DNA of 64,000 nt. It comes from Blastococcus saxobsidens. Its GTDB lineage: Bacteria > Actinomycetota > Actinomycetes > Mycobacteriales > Geodermatophilaceae. Below, piece by piece: positions 52,032-62,446 of this stretch (position 1 is the first letter of the stretch; the number at the start of each line of letters is the position of its first letter). Below the pieces are notes generated by a model. The model did not search any database. It saw only the letters and a list, made by a program, of their open reading frames with translations, and was not told the DNA's origin. The stretch spans positions 62,001-126,000 of the forward strand of contig NZ_JAAGWG010000008.1 in NCBI RefSeq assembly GCF_010682065.1. Reading direction: 5' to 3'. A program made the translations under genes and the position numbers.

Positions 52032-53018
52032 ATGCGTCGAGCTGCCCGCGCGCGTGCTGCCGTGGTCCTCGTGGCCGTCGCCCTGCCGGTCCTCGCGGGG
52101 TGCCGGTCCGATCCCGGCGTCGCGGCGTACGTGGGCGACGAGCAGATCACCGTGGCGGAGCTGGACGCCGCCGTCGACGAGCGGCTGGCCGACGAGCGGA
52201 TCGCCGAGTACGCGGCCGGAGGCGAGGACGAGTTCACCCGGCGGGTGCTCGACGGGCTGGTCGCGCGGGAGGTGCACGCCGCCGCGGCGGAGCGCTACGG
52301 CGTCCGCGTCGGCGAGGAGGAGGTCGGCGACCGCATCGAGGAGTTGCTGGCGGAGGAGGACCCCGAAGCGGTCTACGCCCAGCTGGCCCAGCAGGGCATC
52401 GGCCGGGCCGACGTGCGGGAGACGATCCGCCAGCAGCTCCTCCGGCGTGAGATCGCCGAGGCCGAGGGGCAGGCCGGTTCGCTCGACGAGGCGGCCCTGC
52501 GGGAGCGCTACGACGAGGTGCGCGAGAGCCTGGCAGAGGTCGAGTTCGGCTACGTGACCGTGCCCGACCAGGCGATCGCCGACCAGCTGGTGGCCGACCT
52601 GACGGCGGAGCCGGGCCGGTACGCCGAGTTCGCCGCGCTCTTCGCCGGGCCGTTCACGCTCGCGGAGCTGCAGCGGCAGCCGGCCGGGGAGCTCCCGCCG
52701 GCGTTCGCCGAGCGGCTGGACACGACGGCTCCCGGGACAGCCTTCGCCGTGCCGGTGCCCGACGCCGGCGGCGTCGTCGTCGGGTTCCTGGGCAGCACCG
52801 TCTACCCGCCGTTCGAGGAGGTCCGGCCGCAGCTGGAGGACGAGGCGGCAGCCGGGGTGGAGGCCACCGGGGCCGAGCTGGTCGACGGCGTGCGGGAGGA
52901 CCTCGACGTGACCGTGAACCCCCGCTACGGGGTGCTGCGGGAGGGCCGGCTGGTGCCCGGGGACGGCGTGGTCGACCTGCTCGAGGACGACGCGGCGGCC
53001 ACGCCGCCGGCCGAGTGA
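52032..53018 (+). CDS. SurA-like lipoprotein (peptidyl-prolyl isomerase N-domain family)
   Basis: 328 residues. Lipoprotein signal: MRRAARARAAVVLVAVALPVLAGC with lipobox LAGC, so it is anchored outside the membrane. Then a SurA N-like region (VAAYVGDEQITVAELDAAVDERLAD, LDGLVAREVHAAAAERYGVRVGEEEV, long helices) and a C-terminal part in the place of a parvulin domain but without its usual motifs. It probably acts as a folding helper for exported proteins. Start ATG 52032; GTG 52026 is possible. Follows mfd and overlaps the next small gene (GTGA). Confidence 0.85.
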   Translation: MRRAARARAAVVLVAVALPVLAGCRSDPGVAAYVGDEQITVAELDAAVDERLADERIAEYAAGGEDEFTRRVLDGLVAREVHAAAAERYGVRVGEEEVGDRIEELLAEEDPEAVYAQLAQQGIGRADVRETIRQQLLRREIAEAEGQAGSLDEAALRERYDEVRESLAEVEFGYVTVPDQAIADQLVADLTAEPGRYAEFAALFAGPFTLAELQRQPAGELPPAFAERLDTTAPGTAFAVPVPDAGGVVVGFLGSTVYPPFEEVRPQLEDEAAAGVEATGAELVDGVREDLDVTVNPRYGVLREGRLVPGDGVVDLLEDDAAATPPAE

Positions 53019-53230
53019 CACCCCGCGGGACACGGTGGAAGGGCGCACCCTGGAGCTACGAGCCCCGGCCCGAGACGATCACCGTCGACCCGGAGATCCG
53101 CGCGCGCGTGCTCGAGCGCGCGGCCGGGGACGTGGTGGGGGCCGTGCGTCTCCTCCGCGAGGAGACCGGACTGCCGCTGAGGTTCTCGGTGCTGCTCGTC
53201 GACGCGTGGCTGGCGGGGCGGCCCTCCTGA
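53015..53230 (+). CDS. Small protein of unknown function
   Basis: 71 residues from GTG 53015, overlapping the SurA-like stop by four bases, which supports translation. Sequence: a basic/aromatic start (MTPRGTRWKGAPWSYEPRP), then an amphipathic part (TVDPEIRARVLERAAGDVVGAVRLLREETGLPLRFSVLLVDAWLAG) that could form two helices. The latter reads like a small helix-pair for protein binding. No family recognised; it sits between surA-like and mazG. Confidence 0.65.
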   Translation: MTPRGTRWKGAPWSYEPRPETITVDPEIRARVLERAAGDVVGAVRLLREETGLPLRFSVLLVDAWLAGRPS

Positions 53231-53311
53231 GACCCGCGCGGGACCACCGGTACGGCCGCCGCGGCACCTCCCGGCCCGCTGCCGCCTCCCGGGGTCGCGG
53301 ACACTGACCGG

Positions 53312-54226
53312 GTGCCCGTCACCGCCGTTCCCGTCAGCACCCGACTGCCCGGCCTGCTCAGCCCCGCCGGGTGGCGGGCGGTCTCCGCCGGCCGCCCGCT
53401 GGCCGCCCTCCCCGGCGCTGCCGGCACCGCCGACGTGCTGCGCGGCGAGGGGATGACGGTCGCCGAGGTGCCCGATCTCGCCGCCGCCGCCGAGCTGGAG
53501 GGCGACGTCGTCCTGCTCGTCCCGGCCGGTGAGCCCGTGCCCGGCGTGGAGACGGTGGACGGCGCACCCGAGCCGCCGGGCGCGCGGTTGCTCGACGTCG
53601 TCGCCGTCATGGACCGGCTGCGCTCGCCGGGCGGCTGCCCGTGGGACGCCGAGCAGACGCACGCCTCGCTGCGCGGCTACCTGCTCGAGGAGGCGCACGA
53701 GGCCTACGACGCGATCGTCGACGACGACCCCGTCGGCATGCGGGAGGAGCTGGGCGACGTGCTGCTGCAGGTCGTCTTCCACGCCCGCGTCGCCGCCGAG
53801 GCCGGAGCGGGCCGCCGGTTCGACGTGGACGACGTCGCCGGCGACCTGGTCGACAAGCTGGTCCGCCGGCACCCGCACGTGTTCGGCGACGCCGGCCCGC
53901 GCGACGTCCAGCAGGTCGAGGTCGGCTGGGAGGAGATCAAGAAGGCCGAGAAGCAGCGGCGCTCGCCCACCGAGGGGGTCTCCCGCTCCCAGCCGGCGGC
54001 CTCGTGGGGGGCTGCCCTGGTCCGCCGGGCCGGCCGGGCCGCGTTGCCGACGCCGGCACCGGCGGAGCTGACGGTGGGCAGCCCCGAGGAGCTGGGGGAG
54101 CGGCTGCTCGCCGTCGTGGCGGCGGCGGAGGCCCGCGGCTGGGACGCCGAGGACGCGCTGCGCGAGGCGGTCCGTCGCTACGCCGGCGAGCTGGACGCCG
54201 CAGCGGAGGAGCGCGCCCGGGGCTGA
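53312..54226 (+). CDS. mazG: Nucleoside triphosphate pyrophosphohydrolase MazG
   Basis: 304 residues. The MazG core starts at VVAVMDRLRSPGGCPWDAEQTHASL (near residue 95), with the metal-binding EE-x2-E and E-x2-D pattern in LLEEAHEAYDAI and MREELGDVLLQVVFHARVA. The first 90 residues are an actinobacterial extension; the C-terminus ends with a helical part (EELGERLLAVVAAAEARGWDAEDALREAVRRYAGELDAAAEE). It hydrolyses NTPs/dNTPs to monophosphates, cleansing damaged pools; proximity to mfd suits a DNA-quality role. GTG 53312 has GACACT six bases upstream (leaderless candidate). Confidence 0.93.
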   Translation: MPVTAVPVSTRLPGLLSPAGWRAVSAGRPLAALPGAAGTADVLRGEGMTVAEVPDLAAAAELEGDVVLLVPAGEPVPGVETVDGAPEPPGARLLDVVAVMDRLRSPGGCPWDAEQTHASLRGYLLEEAHEAYDAIVDDDPVGMREELGDVLLQVVFHARVAAEAGAGRRFDVDDVAGDLVDKLVRRHPHVFGDAGPRDVQQVEVGWEEIKKAEKQRRSPTEGVSRSQPAASWGAALVRRAGRAALPTPAPAELTVGSPEELGERLLAVVAAAEARGWDAEDALREAVRRYAGELDAAAEERARG

Positions 54227-54305
54227 GCGCCCGGCCCGCTGCCCTAGCGTGGGACCGCGAGATCTCCTCGGCAGCGCCCACGCCCGACCCGGAAGGAGCC
54301 CCGCG

Positions 54306-55589
54306 GTGTTCCGCGAACCCCTGGCCGCATCGTCGTCGGCCGTCGACGAGGTGGACGGCCTCGTGCCGGACGAGGCCTGGCAGGTCCTGCTCCTGGTCGC
54401 CGCCGCAGCTCTCGGCGCCTGGCTGGTCGGCGTGGTGATCGGGATCCTCGTGCGCCGGCTGGCCCGCCGGTCCCCGGTGGCCGCCGACCTCTCCCGCCGC
54501 GGCCGCACGCCGCTGCGGACGCTGCTCGTCCTCATCGCCGTCACGGTGGTCCTCGACGCCGGTCCCGCGCTGGGCGGCTGGCGGGACCCGGTGGTGCGCG
54601 GGCTCGGCCTGGCGCTGGTCGCCACGGTCGGCTGGCTGCTGGCGGTCGCCGTGCACGTGGTCGCGGACATGGCGCTGGCCCGGTACGACGTGGACGTCGT
54701 CGACAACCGGCACGCCCGCCGCGTGCGCACGCAGATCTCGCTGCTCCGCCGGCTGGCGGTCGTCGTGGTGGGCCTGCTGACGGTCGCAGCCATGCTGCTG
54801 ACCTTCCCCAGTGCCCGGGCGGCGGGGGCCAGCATCCTGGCCAGCGCCGGGGTCATCTCGATCGTCGCCGGCCTCGCCGCGCAGACCTCCCTGGCCAACG
54901 TCTTCGCCGGCCTCCAGCTGGCCTTCACCGACGCCATCCGGGTCGACGACGTCGTCGTGGTGGAGGAGGAGTGGGGGCGGATCGAGGAGATCACGCTGAC
55001 CTACGTCGTCGTCCACCTGTGGGACGACCGCCGGTTGGTGCTGCCCTCGACGTACTTCACGACCACCCCGTTCGAGAACTGGACCCGCAAGGAGTCCGCC
55101 GTCCTGGGCTCGGTGGAGCTCGACGTGGACTGGACGACGCCGTTCGACGACATGCGCGCCGAGCTGCACCGCCTGCTGGAGGACGAGGGCGGCCGGGGGC
55201 CGGAGCTGTGGGACGGCCGGGTGGGCGTGCTGCAGGTGACCGACGCGGTGGGCTCGGTGGTGCGGGCGCGGGTGCTGGTCAGCGCGCAGGACGCCGGGAC
55301 GCTGTTCGACCTGCGCTGCCACGTCCGCGAGCAGCTGGTGGGCTGGCTGCAGCGCGAGCACCCCGGAGGGCTGCCGCGGGTGCGGGTCGAGGGGGCCGCC
55401 CCCACGACGACGGCCCGGGCGGAGCGGCGGCCCACCGCCCCGTCGGTCACCGACAGCTCGCTGTTCACCGGCAGCACCGAGGCGCTGGAGCGCTCCCGGG
55501 CCTTCGCCGGGCCCAACCAGGAGGAGGTCGCCGACCGCGACACGACCCCCGGACCTCCGGAGGACGACCACGCGCCACGCGGCAGCTGA
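54306..55589 (+). CDS. MscS-family mechanosensitive channel
   Basis: 427 residues. N-terminal membrane helices (about 25-50, 70-90, 105-125, 150-170) and the pore-lining helix AAGASILASAGVISIVAGLAAQTSLANVFAGLQLAFTD (about 175-212), followed by the MscS beta domain (IRVDDVVVVEEEWGRIEEITLTYVVV, FTTTPFENWTR) and a C-terminal cytoplasmic region with a charged 60-residue tail. Opens under membrane tension to release solutes. GTG 54306 has AAGGAG at a good distance; TAGCGT at 54245-54250 is a plausible -10. Confidence 0.92.
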   Translation: MFREPLAASSSAVDEVDGLVPDEAWQVLLLVAAAALGAWLVGVVIGILVRRLARRSPVAADLSRRGRTPLRTLLVLIAVTVVLDAGPALGGWRDPVVRGLGLALVATVGWLLAVAVHVVADMALARYDVDVVDNRHARRVRTQISLLRRLAVVVVGLLTVAAMLLTFPSARAAGASILASAGVISIVAGLAAQTSLANVFAGLQLAFTDAIRVDDVVVVEEEWGRIEEITLTYVVVHLWDDRRLVLPSTYFTTTPFENWTRKESAVLGSVELDVDWTTPFDDMRAELHRLLEDEGGRGPELWDGRVGVLQVTDAVGSVVRARVLVSAQDAGTLFDLRCHVREQLVGWLQREHPGGLPRVRVEGAAPTTTARAERRPTAPSVTDSSLFTGSTEALERSRAFAGPNQEEVADRDTTPGPPEDDHAPRGS

Positions 55590-56900
<1,311 letters not shown>

Positions 56901-56910
56901 GCAGGGGCGG

Positions 56911-57540
56911 ATGAGCAGCGTTCGGGGCCGGCGGGGCGCCTCGCCGGCCGACGGACACCGCGGCAGCGGCCGGACGTCCCGCGCCACCGGCCGGGTGCCA
57001 CGGGTGCACACCACCCGTCCGGTGCGCACCGGTCTGCGGTCGGGCGCGTCCAGCCGGCCCGGGCAGCGGCGCACCGACCGCCGTCCCGAGCGGCGGCCGT
57101 CGGGCCCGTCGGTCCGCCGGCGGCCGCTGTTCACCGGGCGCGCCGTCCTGCTGGTCGGGCTGCTCCTGCTGCTCGCGCTCACCCTCGCCGGCCCGATCCG
57201 CCAGTACCTCGCCGGTCAGGCGGAGCTGGCGCAGCTGGCCGCCGAGGGTCGCGAGCTGGACCAGCGGGCCGCCGACCTGGAGGCCCAGCTGGACCGCCAG
57301 TCCGACCCGGCGTACGCCGAGCGGCAGGCGCGGGAGCGGCTGGCCTACGTCCTGCCCGGTGACCGGCTGGTGATCGTGGTCGACGGCGAGGCGGTCGAGG
57401 GCGACGCCGGGACACTGGCGGCGGCGGCCGGTACGCCGGAGCCGCGCTCCTGGTACGAGGGGCTGATGGAGTCGGTGGCCATCGCCGACGGGGACGACGA
57501 GGCGGCCGGCGAGCCGCGCGACGGAGGAGCGGGCGAGTGA
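56911..57540 (+). CDS. ftsB: FtsB/DivIC-family septum protein
   Basis: 209 residues. A basic, Gly/Arg-rich cytoplasmic N-terminus (about 70 residues), one membrane helix (TGRAVLLVGLLLLLALTLAG, about 74-93), a coiled coil (YLAGQAELAQLAAEGRELDQRAADLEAQLDRQ) and the FtsB-type YAERQARERLAYVLPGD motif, then an acidic tail. Family members bridge FtsQ/FtsL in the divisome. Starts ten bases after eno; stop overlaps the DUF501 gene (GTGA). Confidence 0.92.
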   Translation: MSSVRGRRGASPADGHRGSGRTSRATGRVPRVHTTRPVRTGLRSGASSRPGQRRTDRRPERRPSGPSVRRRPLFTGRAVLLVGLLLLLALTLAGPIRQYLAGQAELAQLAAEGRELDQRAADLEAQLDRQSDPAYAERQARERLAYVLPGDRLVIVVDGEAVEGDAGTLAAAAGTPEPRSWYEGLMESVAIADGDDEAAGEPRDGGAGE

Positions 57541-58067
57541 GCGAGCCGGTCACCCCGGAGGACCGCGAGGTCGTCGCCCGGCAGCTCGGCCGCCCCCCGC
57601 GGGCGCTGGTCGCCGTCGCGCACCGCTGCCCGTGCGGGCAGCCCGACGTCGTGGAGACCGCCCCGCGGCTGGAGGACGGCACCCCGTTCCCGACGATGTA
57701 CTACCTGACCTGCCCGCGGGCGTCGGCCGCGGCGAGCCGGCTGGAGTCCGCCGGGCGCATGCGGGAGTGGCAGGAGGAGCTCGGCACCGATCCGGAGCTG
57801 GCGGCCGGCTACCGCGCCGCGCACGAGGCGTACCTGGCCGACCGCGACGCCAAGGACGTGCTGCCCACCCGCGCCACCGCCGGCGGCATGCCCGACCGGG
57901 TCAAGTGCCTGCACGCGCTGGCAGGGCACGCGCTGGCGGCCGGCCCCGGCGTGAACCCGATCGGCGACCGCGCGGTCGACGGGATGGGGGAGTGGTGGGC
58001 CAAGGGGCCCTGCGCCCTCCCCGATGGGCCCGGTGCCCTTCCCGAGGGGCCAGAGGACCGGGCATGA
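57537..58067 (+). CDS. DUF501 protein
   Basis: 176 residues. VARQLGRPPRALVAVAHRCPCGQPDVVETAPRLEDGTPFPTMYYLTCPRAS near the start and MPDRVKCLHALAGHALAAGPGVNPIGD are DUF501 hallmarks; the conserved cysteines (C-x-C-G, TCP, KCLHA) and His suggest metal binding. Function unknown, but it always sits between ftsB and ppx in actinobacteria. The C-terminus has a short Pro/Gly repeat (PCALPDGPGALPEGPED). 4-base overlaps on both sides. Confidence 0.9.
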   Translation: MSEPVTPEDREVVARQLGRPPRALVAVAHRCPCGQPDVVETAPRLEDGTPFPTMYYLTCPRASAAASRLESAGRMREWQEELGTDPELAAGYRAAHEAYLADRDAKDVLPTRATAGGMPDRVKCLHALAGHALAAGPGVNPIGDRAVDGMGEWWAKGPCALPDGPGALPEGPEDRA

Positions 58068-59014
58068 CCCGCGTCGCGGCCATCGACTGCGGCACCAACT
58101 CGATCCGGCTCCTGGTCGCCGACGTGCCCGCCGAGGGCGGGCACACCGACCTGCTGCGCCGCATGGAGGTGGTGCGCCTGGGCCAGGGGGTCGACGCGAC
58201 CGGCCGGCTGGCGCCCGAGGCCATCGAGCGCACGCGGGTGGTGCTGGCCGAGTACGCCGCGGCCGCCCGCGACCTGGGCGCCTCCGACGTCCGGATGGTG
58301 GCCACCAGCGCCACCCGGGACGCGGCCAACCGGGCCGACTTCGAGGGCATGGTCCGCAGCACCCTCGGCCGGACGCCCGACGTCGTGACCGGCCGGGAGG
58401 AGGCCGATCTCTCCTTCCTCGGCGCCACCGGCTCCGTCGACGCCGCGGCCGCCACCCACGGGCTACGGCCGCCGGACGCCCCCTACCTGGTGGTCGACAT
58501 CGGCGGCGGGTCGACCGAGTTCGTCCTCGGTGACGCCGGGGGCGTGACCGCCGCGCGGTCGGTCGACATCGGCTGCGTCCGGCTCACCGAGCGGCACCTG
58601 ACCGACGACCCGCCGACCCCCGAGCAGGTCGCGCTCGCCGAACGGGACATCCGCGCGGCGCTGGCCGACGTCGCCGCCGAGGTGCCGGTCGGGCAGGCGG
58701 CGAGCCTGGTCGGGCTGGCCGGGTCGGTGACCACGGTGGCCGCGCTCGCCCTTGGCCTGCCGACCTACGACTCCGACGCCATCCACGGCTCCCGGATCCC
58801 GGTCGGCGACGTCCGGCGCATCTCGGCGGACCTGCTGGCCGCCACCCGTGCCCGCCGGGCCGCGTCGCCGGTGATGCACCCTGGCCGGGTCGACGTCATC
58901 GGTGCCGGCGCGCTGATCCTGCGGGTGCTCATGGCCGAGTTCGGGCTGGCCGAGGTGACGGTCAGCGAGCACGACATCCTCGACGGCATCGCGCTGCGGC
59001 TCGCCCGCGGCTGA
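58064..59014 (+). CDS. ppx: Exopolyphosphatase / Ppx-GppA phosphatase
   Basis: 316 residues, the short actinobacterial form (about Ppx1 length). ASKHA-fold motifs: AAIDCGTNSIRLLVADV (phosphate 1, residue 5), MVATSATRDAANRADF, VDIGGGSTEFVLG (phosphate 2), GLAGSVTTVAALALGL and the C-terminal SEHDILDGIALRL. Hydrolyses polyphosphate and/or pppGpp. ATG overlaps the DUF501 stop. Ends against a convergent gene with a small hairpin between. Confidence 0.95.
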   Translation: MTRVAAIDCGTNSIRLLVADVPAEGGHTDLLRRMEVVRLGQGVDATGRLAPEAIERTRVVLAEYAAAARDLGASDVRMVATSATRDAANRADFEGMVRSTLGRTPDVVTGREEADLSFLGATGSVDAAAATHGLRPPDAPYLVVDIGGGSTEFVLGDAGGVTAARSVDIGCVRLTERHLTDDPPTPEQVALAERDIRAALADVAAEVPVGQAASLVGLAGSVTTVAALALGLPTYDSDAIHGSRIPVGDVRRISADLLAATRARRAASPVMHPGRVDVIGAGALILRVLMAEFGLAEVTVSEHDILDGIALRLARG

Positions 59015-59030
59015 CCGCCTCCGGGCGGTC
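59013..59030. terminator. Hairpin between convergent ppx and GNAT gene
   Basis: GACCGCC-TCCG-GGCGGTC, 7-bp stem starting at the ppx stop; only 30 bases separate the two genes. Confidence 0.5.
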
Positions 59031-59044
59031 CGCAGGGGCGGGGC

Positions 59045-60304
59045 TCAGCGACCCGCCCGCACCTGCCGGATCCGGTGCATCGCGGTGCGGGCGAGCTCAC
59101 GGGCGCGGCCGCCCAGTGCCCGACGGGCGAAGGCCATGACCGCCGAGGCGGCAGCGGTCGCTGGGAGGTACCCGGCGGAGCCGAGGAGCCCCGGACGCGC
59201 GAGCAGGACGCGCTCGGCGATCACGTGGTCAGGCCGCCACCGGAGCTTGTAGTCCTCGTCCCCCCGGAGGAACGAGTACTCGGCCCGGTCCAGCCGGTGC
59301 GCGAGGTCCAGGGCGCCGGTGACCAGCAGCACCGAGGTGTCGATGTGCTCTCGGAGGCCGGGGTCGATCCCAGCGAGGTAGTAGGCGAGCTGCCGGTGGC
59401 CGAGGAGGTCCACCTCGCTGGCCATCAGCCGGCCGTCCAAGCGGTACTCCACGACGACCGCCTGGCCGCGGTCGACCATCGACTCCAGGGCCTGGACGAG
59501 GAATGTCCGGAACCGATCGGTGAGGTGCTCGGGATTGCCCCGTCGCCCGGCCCACTGGGCCTCGTGCAGCTGGATCAGGCCATCGACGGCCTCCGGGACG
59601 GCCGCCCGGGTGAGCTCGGTCCGCTCGATGGCCAGCTGGTCGACCTTCTTGATCTTCCGCCGCAGCGTGCTCGCCGTTCGCGACGGGAGCCGCGCGAGCA
59701 CGTCGGCCTGCGGCAGCACCGGCAGCTGGAGGTTGAGCGAGGAGGGTGTGCGGCGGACCCGGCCCGGCCACGTCCGCGCCCACTCCTGCGCAGCCGCGCC
59801 GGGCAGCACCTCCGGCAGGTCGAGGACGCGCCACCCCGGGACCTGGGCGAGCGCGCGGACGAGCCGGGGACCGGCGTCGGGCACACGGGGGTCCAGCAGG
59901 ACGTCGGTGGAGTCGCTCAGCGGGCCGCCGAGGGGGGCCAGCACCGACACCGCTCCGCGGCGCTGCCGGTGCAGCGGCGCCGCCGCGACGAGCACGTCGC
60001 CGTCCCACACGGTGACCGTGGCCAGCCGGCCGGCCGGGACGTACGCCCGGGCCCAGGCGGCGTTCCACGCATGCGCCTGGAAGGCGGTGGCGGCGGGGCT
60101 GCGTCGCCAGAGGTCGTCCCAGGCGTCGGTCAGGGCGTCGAGGTCCTCGTGTGCGGAGACGACGGTCGCGCCGGGCACGCCGTGCAGGGCCCGGCCGACC
60201 GCGACCCCACCGGTCCGGGGCGGTGGCACCGGCACCGGGGTCCGTGCGCCGGGCCCGACCACCTCGGTCGGCCCGATCCTCGAGACATCCGCCGTAGCGC
60301 TCAT
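59045..60304 (-). CDS. GNAT/CelD-like acyltransferase (FemAB-like fold)
   Basis: 419 residues. After a Pro/Val-rich N-terminus (about 40), [36 protein letters not shown] and [26 protein letters not shown], then [24 protein letters not shown] and [45 protein letters not shown] with the end [13 protein letters not shown]. This is the GNAT_acetyltransf_6 / cellulose-biosynthesis CelD-like family, often in polysaccharide clusters. Acts in the cytosol, probably adding an acyl or amino-acid group. It lies 11 kb from the exopolysaccharide locus, so a link is only a guess. ATG 60304 has AGGGG upstream. Confidence 0.8.
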   Translation of the reverse strand: MSATADVSRIGPTEVVGPGARTPVPVPPPRTGGVAVGRALHGVPGATVVSAHEDLDALTDAWDDLWRRSPAATAFQAHAWNAAWARAYVPAGRLATVTVWDGDVLVAAAPLHRQRRGAVSVLAPLGGPLSDSTDVLLDPRVPDAGPRLVRALAQVPGWRVLDLPEVLPGAAAQEWARTWPGRVRRTPSSLNLQLPVLPQADVLARLPSRTASTLRRKIKKVDQLAIERTELTRAAVPEAVDGLIQLHEAQWAGRRGNPEHLTDRFRTFLVQALESMVDRGQAVVVEYRLDGRLMASEVDLLGHRQLAYYLAGIDPGLREHIDTSVLLVTGALDLAHRLDRAEYSFLRGDEDYKLRWRPDHVIAERVLLARPGLLGSAGYLPATAAASAVMAFARRALGGRARELARTAMHRIRQVRAGR

Positions 60305-60424
60305 CCGGGCACACCCCTCATCCGTGCGGCGCCTCCCGCCGTCCGGCTGGGTCGCTGGTCCGTTCGAGGTTATGCAGCGGGCGATCCGCGCGAACCCCCA
60401 CGAAGGGGGAATCTCGGCGCGGAG

Positions 60425-61246
60425 ATGCGGACGACCACCTCGGGTGCGGGCGCGGTCGGGGTGGTCCACTGGGCCGTGCCCTCCGACGACGAGCCCCGGT
60501 TCCCGGTCACCCGCACACCGGCCGGGGTGGCCCGCAGCGCCCGCGGCGTGCGGGAGCTGCCGGTCCTGGACGCCCGCATCTCCGGCTGCTTCGCCTGCCC
60601 GCGCCTCGTCACGTGGCGGGAGGAGGTCGCGCGGGTCAAGCGCGCCTCGTTCCGGGACGAGGACTACTGGGGCCGGCCGGTGCCGGGTCTGGGGCCGGCG
60701 GACGCACGGATCGCCGTGGTGGGACTCGCGCCCGCCGCGCACGGCGGGAACCGGACCGGGCGCGTCTTCACCGGGGACCGCAGCGGTGACTGGATCTTCG
60801 CCGCTCTGTGGCGGGCGGGCCTGGCCAACCAGCCGACCTCCACGCACATCGGGGACGGCCTCGAGCTCACCGACGTCCGGGTCGCTGCGGCGGTGCGCTG
60901 TGCGCCGCCGGCGAACGCCCCGACCCCGGAGGAGCGGGACACCTGCTCCCCGTGGCTGGCGCGCGAGCTGGAGCTCCTGCCGCGGCTGCGCGTGGTCGTC
61001 GTGCTCGGCGGCTTCGGCTGGACGGCGCTGTGGCCGGTGCTGGCCGCGGCCGGGTACGCGCTGCCGCGGCCCCGCCCGACCTTCGGGCACGGCGTGGAGG
61101 TGGCGCTGGAGGGCCCGCGGGGGCCGTTGACCCTGCTGGGCAGCTACCACGTCAGCCAGCAGAACACCTTCACCGGCAGGCTCACCGAGCCGATGCTCGA
61201 CGCCGTGCTCACCCGCGCCACCGAGCTGGCGGCTCCGGTCGGCTGA
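60425..61246 (+). CDS. udgB: Uracil-DNA glycosylase, family 5 (UdgB)
   Basis: 273 residues. Four cysteines for a 4Fe-4S cluster: CFACPRL (near residue 58), RCAPPAN and TCSPW further on. The active-site block [26 protein letters not shown] lacks the catalytic Asp of other families (typical of UDGb), and [15 protein letters not shown] is the C-terminal H-containing motif. Removes uracil, hypoxanthine and related lesions from DNA, important in a GC-rich genome where C deamination is frequent. ATG 60425. Ends four bases from the convergent hydrolase gene. Confidence 0.93.
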   Translation: MRTTTSGAGAVGVVHWAVPSDDEPRFPVTRTPAGVARSARGVRELPVLDARISGCFACPRLVTWREEVARVKRASFRDEDYWGRPVPGLGPADARIAVVGLAPAAHGGNRTGRVFTGDRSGDWIFAALWRAGLANQPTSTHIGDGLELTDVRVAAAVRCAPPANAPTPEERDTCSPWLARELELLPRLRVVVVLGGFGWTALWPVLAAAGYALPRPRPTFGHGVEVALEGPRGPLTLLGSYHVSQQNTFTGRLTEPMLDAVLTRATELAAPVG

Positions 61247-61250
61247 CCGA

Positions 61251-62126
61251 TCAGCCCGCCGCTCCGAGGTGCGTGGCCAGCGCCGCACCCAGCGCGTCGA
61301 CGGCGGCGGTGGACTCCCGGACCGAGCCGGCCGAGACCTGGAAGACGTGCCACATGCCGTCGAACCGGCGCAGGTCGACCGGCACGCCGGCGTCGCGGGC
61401 GCGTTCGGCCAGCCGCACGGACTCCTCGAAGAGGATCTCCTCGCTGCCCACCTGCACGACCAGCGGCGGCAGGCCGGCGAGGTCGGCGGCGAGCGGGGCC
61501 AGCTCGGGGTTGCGCAGATCCCGGCCGGGGGCGAAGGCGGCCGCGCAGCGGGCCATCCACGCCGGCTGCAGCATCGGATCCACCCGGTCGTCCCGCCGGT
61601 CGGCACCCGAGAGGTCCAGCCACGGGGAGACCAGGCCGAGCGCCGCCGGCAGCGGGCTGCCCTCGTCGCGCAGCCGCAGGGCCACGGTGAGGGCGAGCCA
61701 GCCACCCGCGGAGTCGCCGGCCAGCACCGTGCGCTCGGGCCGGTCGACCCGCTCGCGCAGCTCGCGGTATGCGGCGAGCGCGTCGTCCAGGCCGGCGGGG
61801 AACGGGTGCTCGGGAGCCAGGCGGTAGTCGAGCAGGTGCACCACCGCGCCGGAGGCGGCGGCGAGGTGGGTGGCCAGGGTGCGGTGCGTGGCCGCCGAGC
61901 CCGTGGTGAAACCGCCGCCGTGCAGGTACAGGACCTCGCCGGTCGTCGGCGTCGCGGCGGGGACCATCACCTCGGTCGGCCGGCCACCCAGCTCACCGAC
62001 CCGGACGTCGACCCCGGATGCCGGCGGGGTCGTCCCGCTGACCACGTCCAGCCAGCGGCGCTGCACCGCCACCGGCACGCGGGGGCCGAGCACCGGCCGC
62101 ACGAGCGTGCGGACGACGGTGCGCAT
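61251..62126 (-). CDS. Alpha/beta hydrolase (HSL/LipU-type esterase)
   Basis: 291 residues. YLHGGGFTTGS carries the HGGG oxyanion motif of the hormone-sensitive lipase family, LAGDSAGGWLALT the nucleophile elbow with Ser, LEE-type Asp in VQVGSEEILFEESVRLAE and the His in FDGMWHVFQV complete the triad. Probably hydrolyses short-chain esters or lipids. No signal peptide. I chose ATG 62126; a GTG at 62156 would add 10 residues. Confidence 0.9.
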   Translation of the reverse strand: MRTVVRTLVRPVLGPRVPVAVQRRWLDVVSGTTPPASGVDVRVGELGGRPTEVMVPAATPTTGEVLYLHGGGFTTGSAATHRTLATHLAAASGAVVHLLDYRLAPEHPFPAGLDDALAAYRELRERVDRPERTVLAGDSAGGWLALTVALRLRDEGSPLPAALGLVSPWLDLSGADRRDDRVDPMLQPAWMARCAAAFAPGRDLRNPELAPLAADLAGLPPLVVQVGSEEILFEESVRLAERARDAGVPVDLRRFDGMWHVFQVSAGSVRESTAAVDALGAALATHLGAAG

Positions 62127-62285
62127 GACGCCGGCGGGCACCTGCGGGCGGTTCACCGGGTGGCCCGGGAAGCGGTCGGGAGAGCGGTGCGGGGAGCAGC
62201 GGTGGTCGCCAACGGGTCCTCCGGTCCGGGAACGGGCAGCCCGGACACCGTACGGGCGGCGCCTCCGGGGCGGCGTCGGCCCCGC

Positions 62286-62291
62286 TAGCGT
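62286..62291 (+). promoter_or_regulatory. -10 box (TAGCGT) of the UAA tRNA
   Basis: TAGCGT ends 9 bases before the first tRNA base; the same hexamer is found upstream of mscS. Confidence 0.4.
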
Positions 62292-62300
62292 TCTCCCGAC

Positions 62301-62374
62301 GCCCCCGTAGCCCAATCGGCAGAGGCAGGCCCCTTAAAAGGGTCCGAGTGTCGGTTCGAGTCCGACCGGGGGCA
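62301..62374 (+). tRNA. tRNA with anticodon TAA (tRNA-Leu), short class-I form
   Basis: 74 nt. Acceptor GCCCCCG/CGGGGGC, D arm GCC/GGC, anticodon stem GGCCC/GGGTC with loop CTTAAAA (anticodon TAA), variable loop of only five bases (CGAGT), T arm GTCGG/CCGAC with TTCGAGT, discriminator A. Leucine tRNAs normally have a long variable arm, so this one is unusual in shape although A73 fits Leu. CCA not encoded. Confidence 0.88.
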
Positions 62375-62421
62375 CCTCGGATGCCGCTGTGAGGAACGGC
62401 ACCGACCTTTTCGTGCGGAAA

Positions 62422-62440
62422 ACCGACCGAATCGGTCGGT
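62422..62440. promoter_or_regulatory. 19-bp palindromic operator (TetR)
   Basis: ACCGACCGA-A-TCGGTCGGT, perfect 9-bp arms. It ends six bases before the -10 of the tetR promoter and covers the -35 position, as expected for autorepression and control of the downstream MMPL transporter. Confidence 0.75.
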
Positions 62441-62446
62441 CGCTCG

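Noticed and set aside
47753..52237. Long open frame on the - strand opposite the TagD-like gene and mfd
   Set aside because: Shadow of mfd codon bias; the + strand is fully explained by a canonical Mfd.
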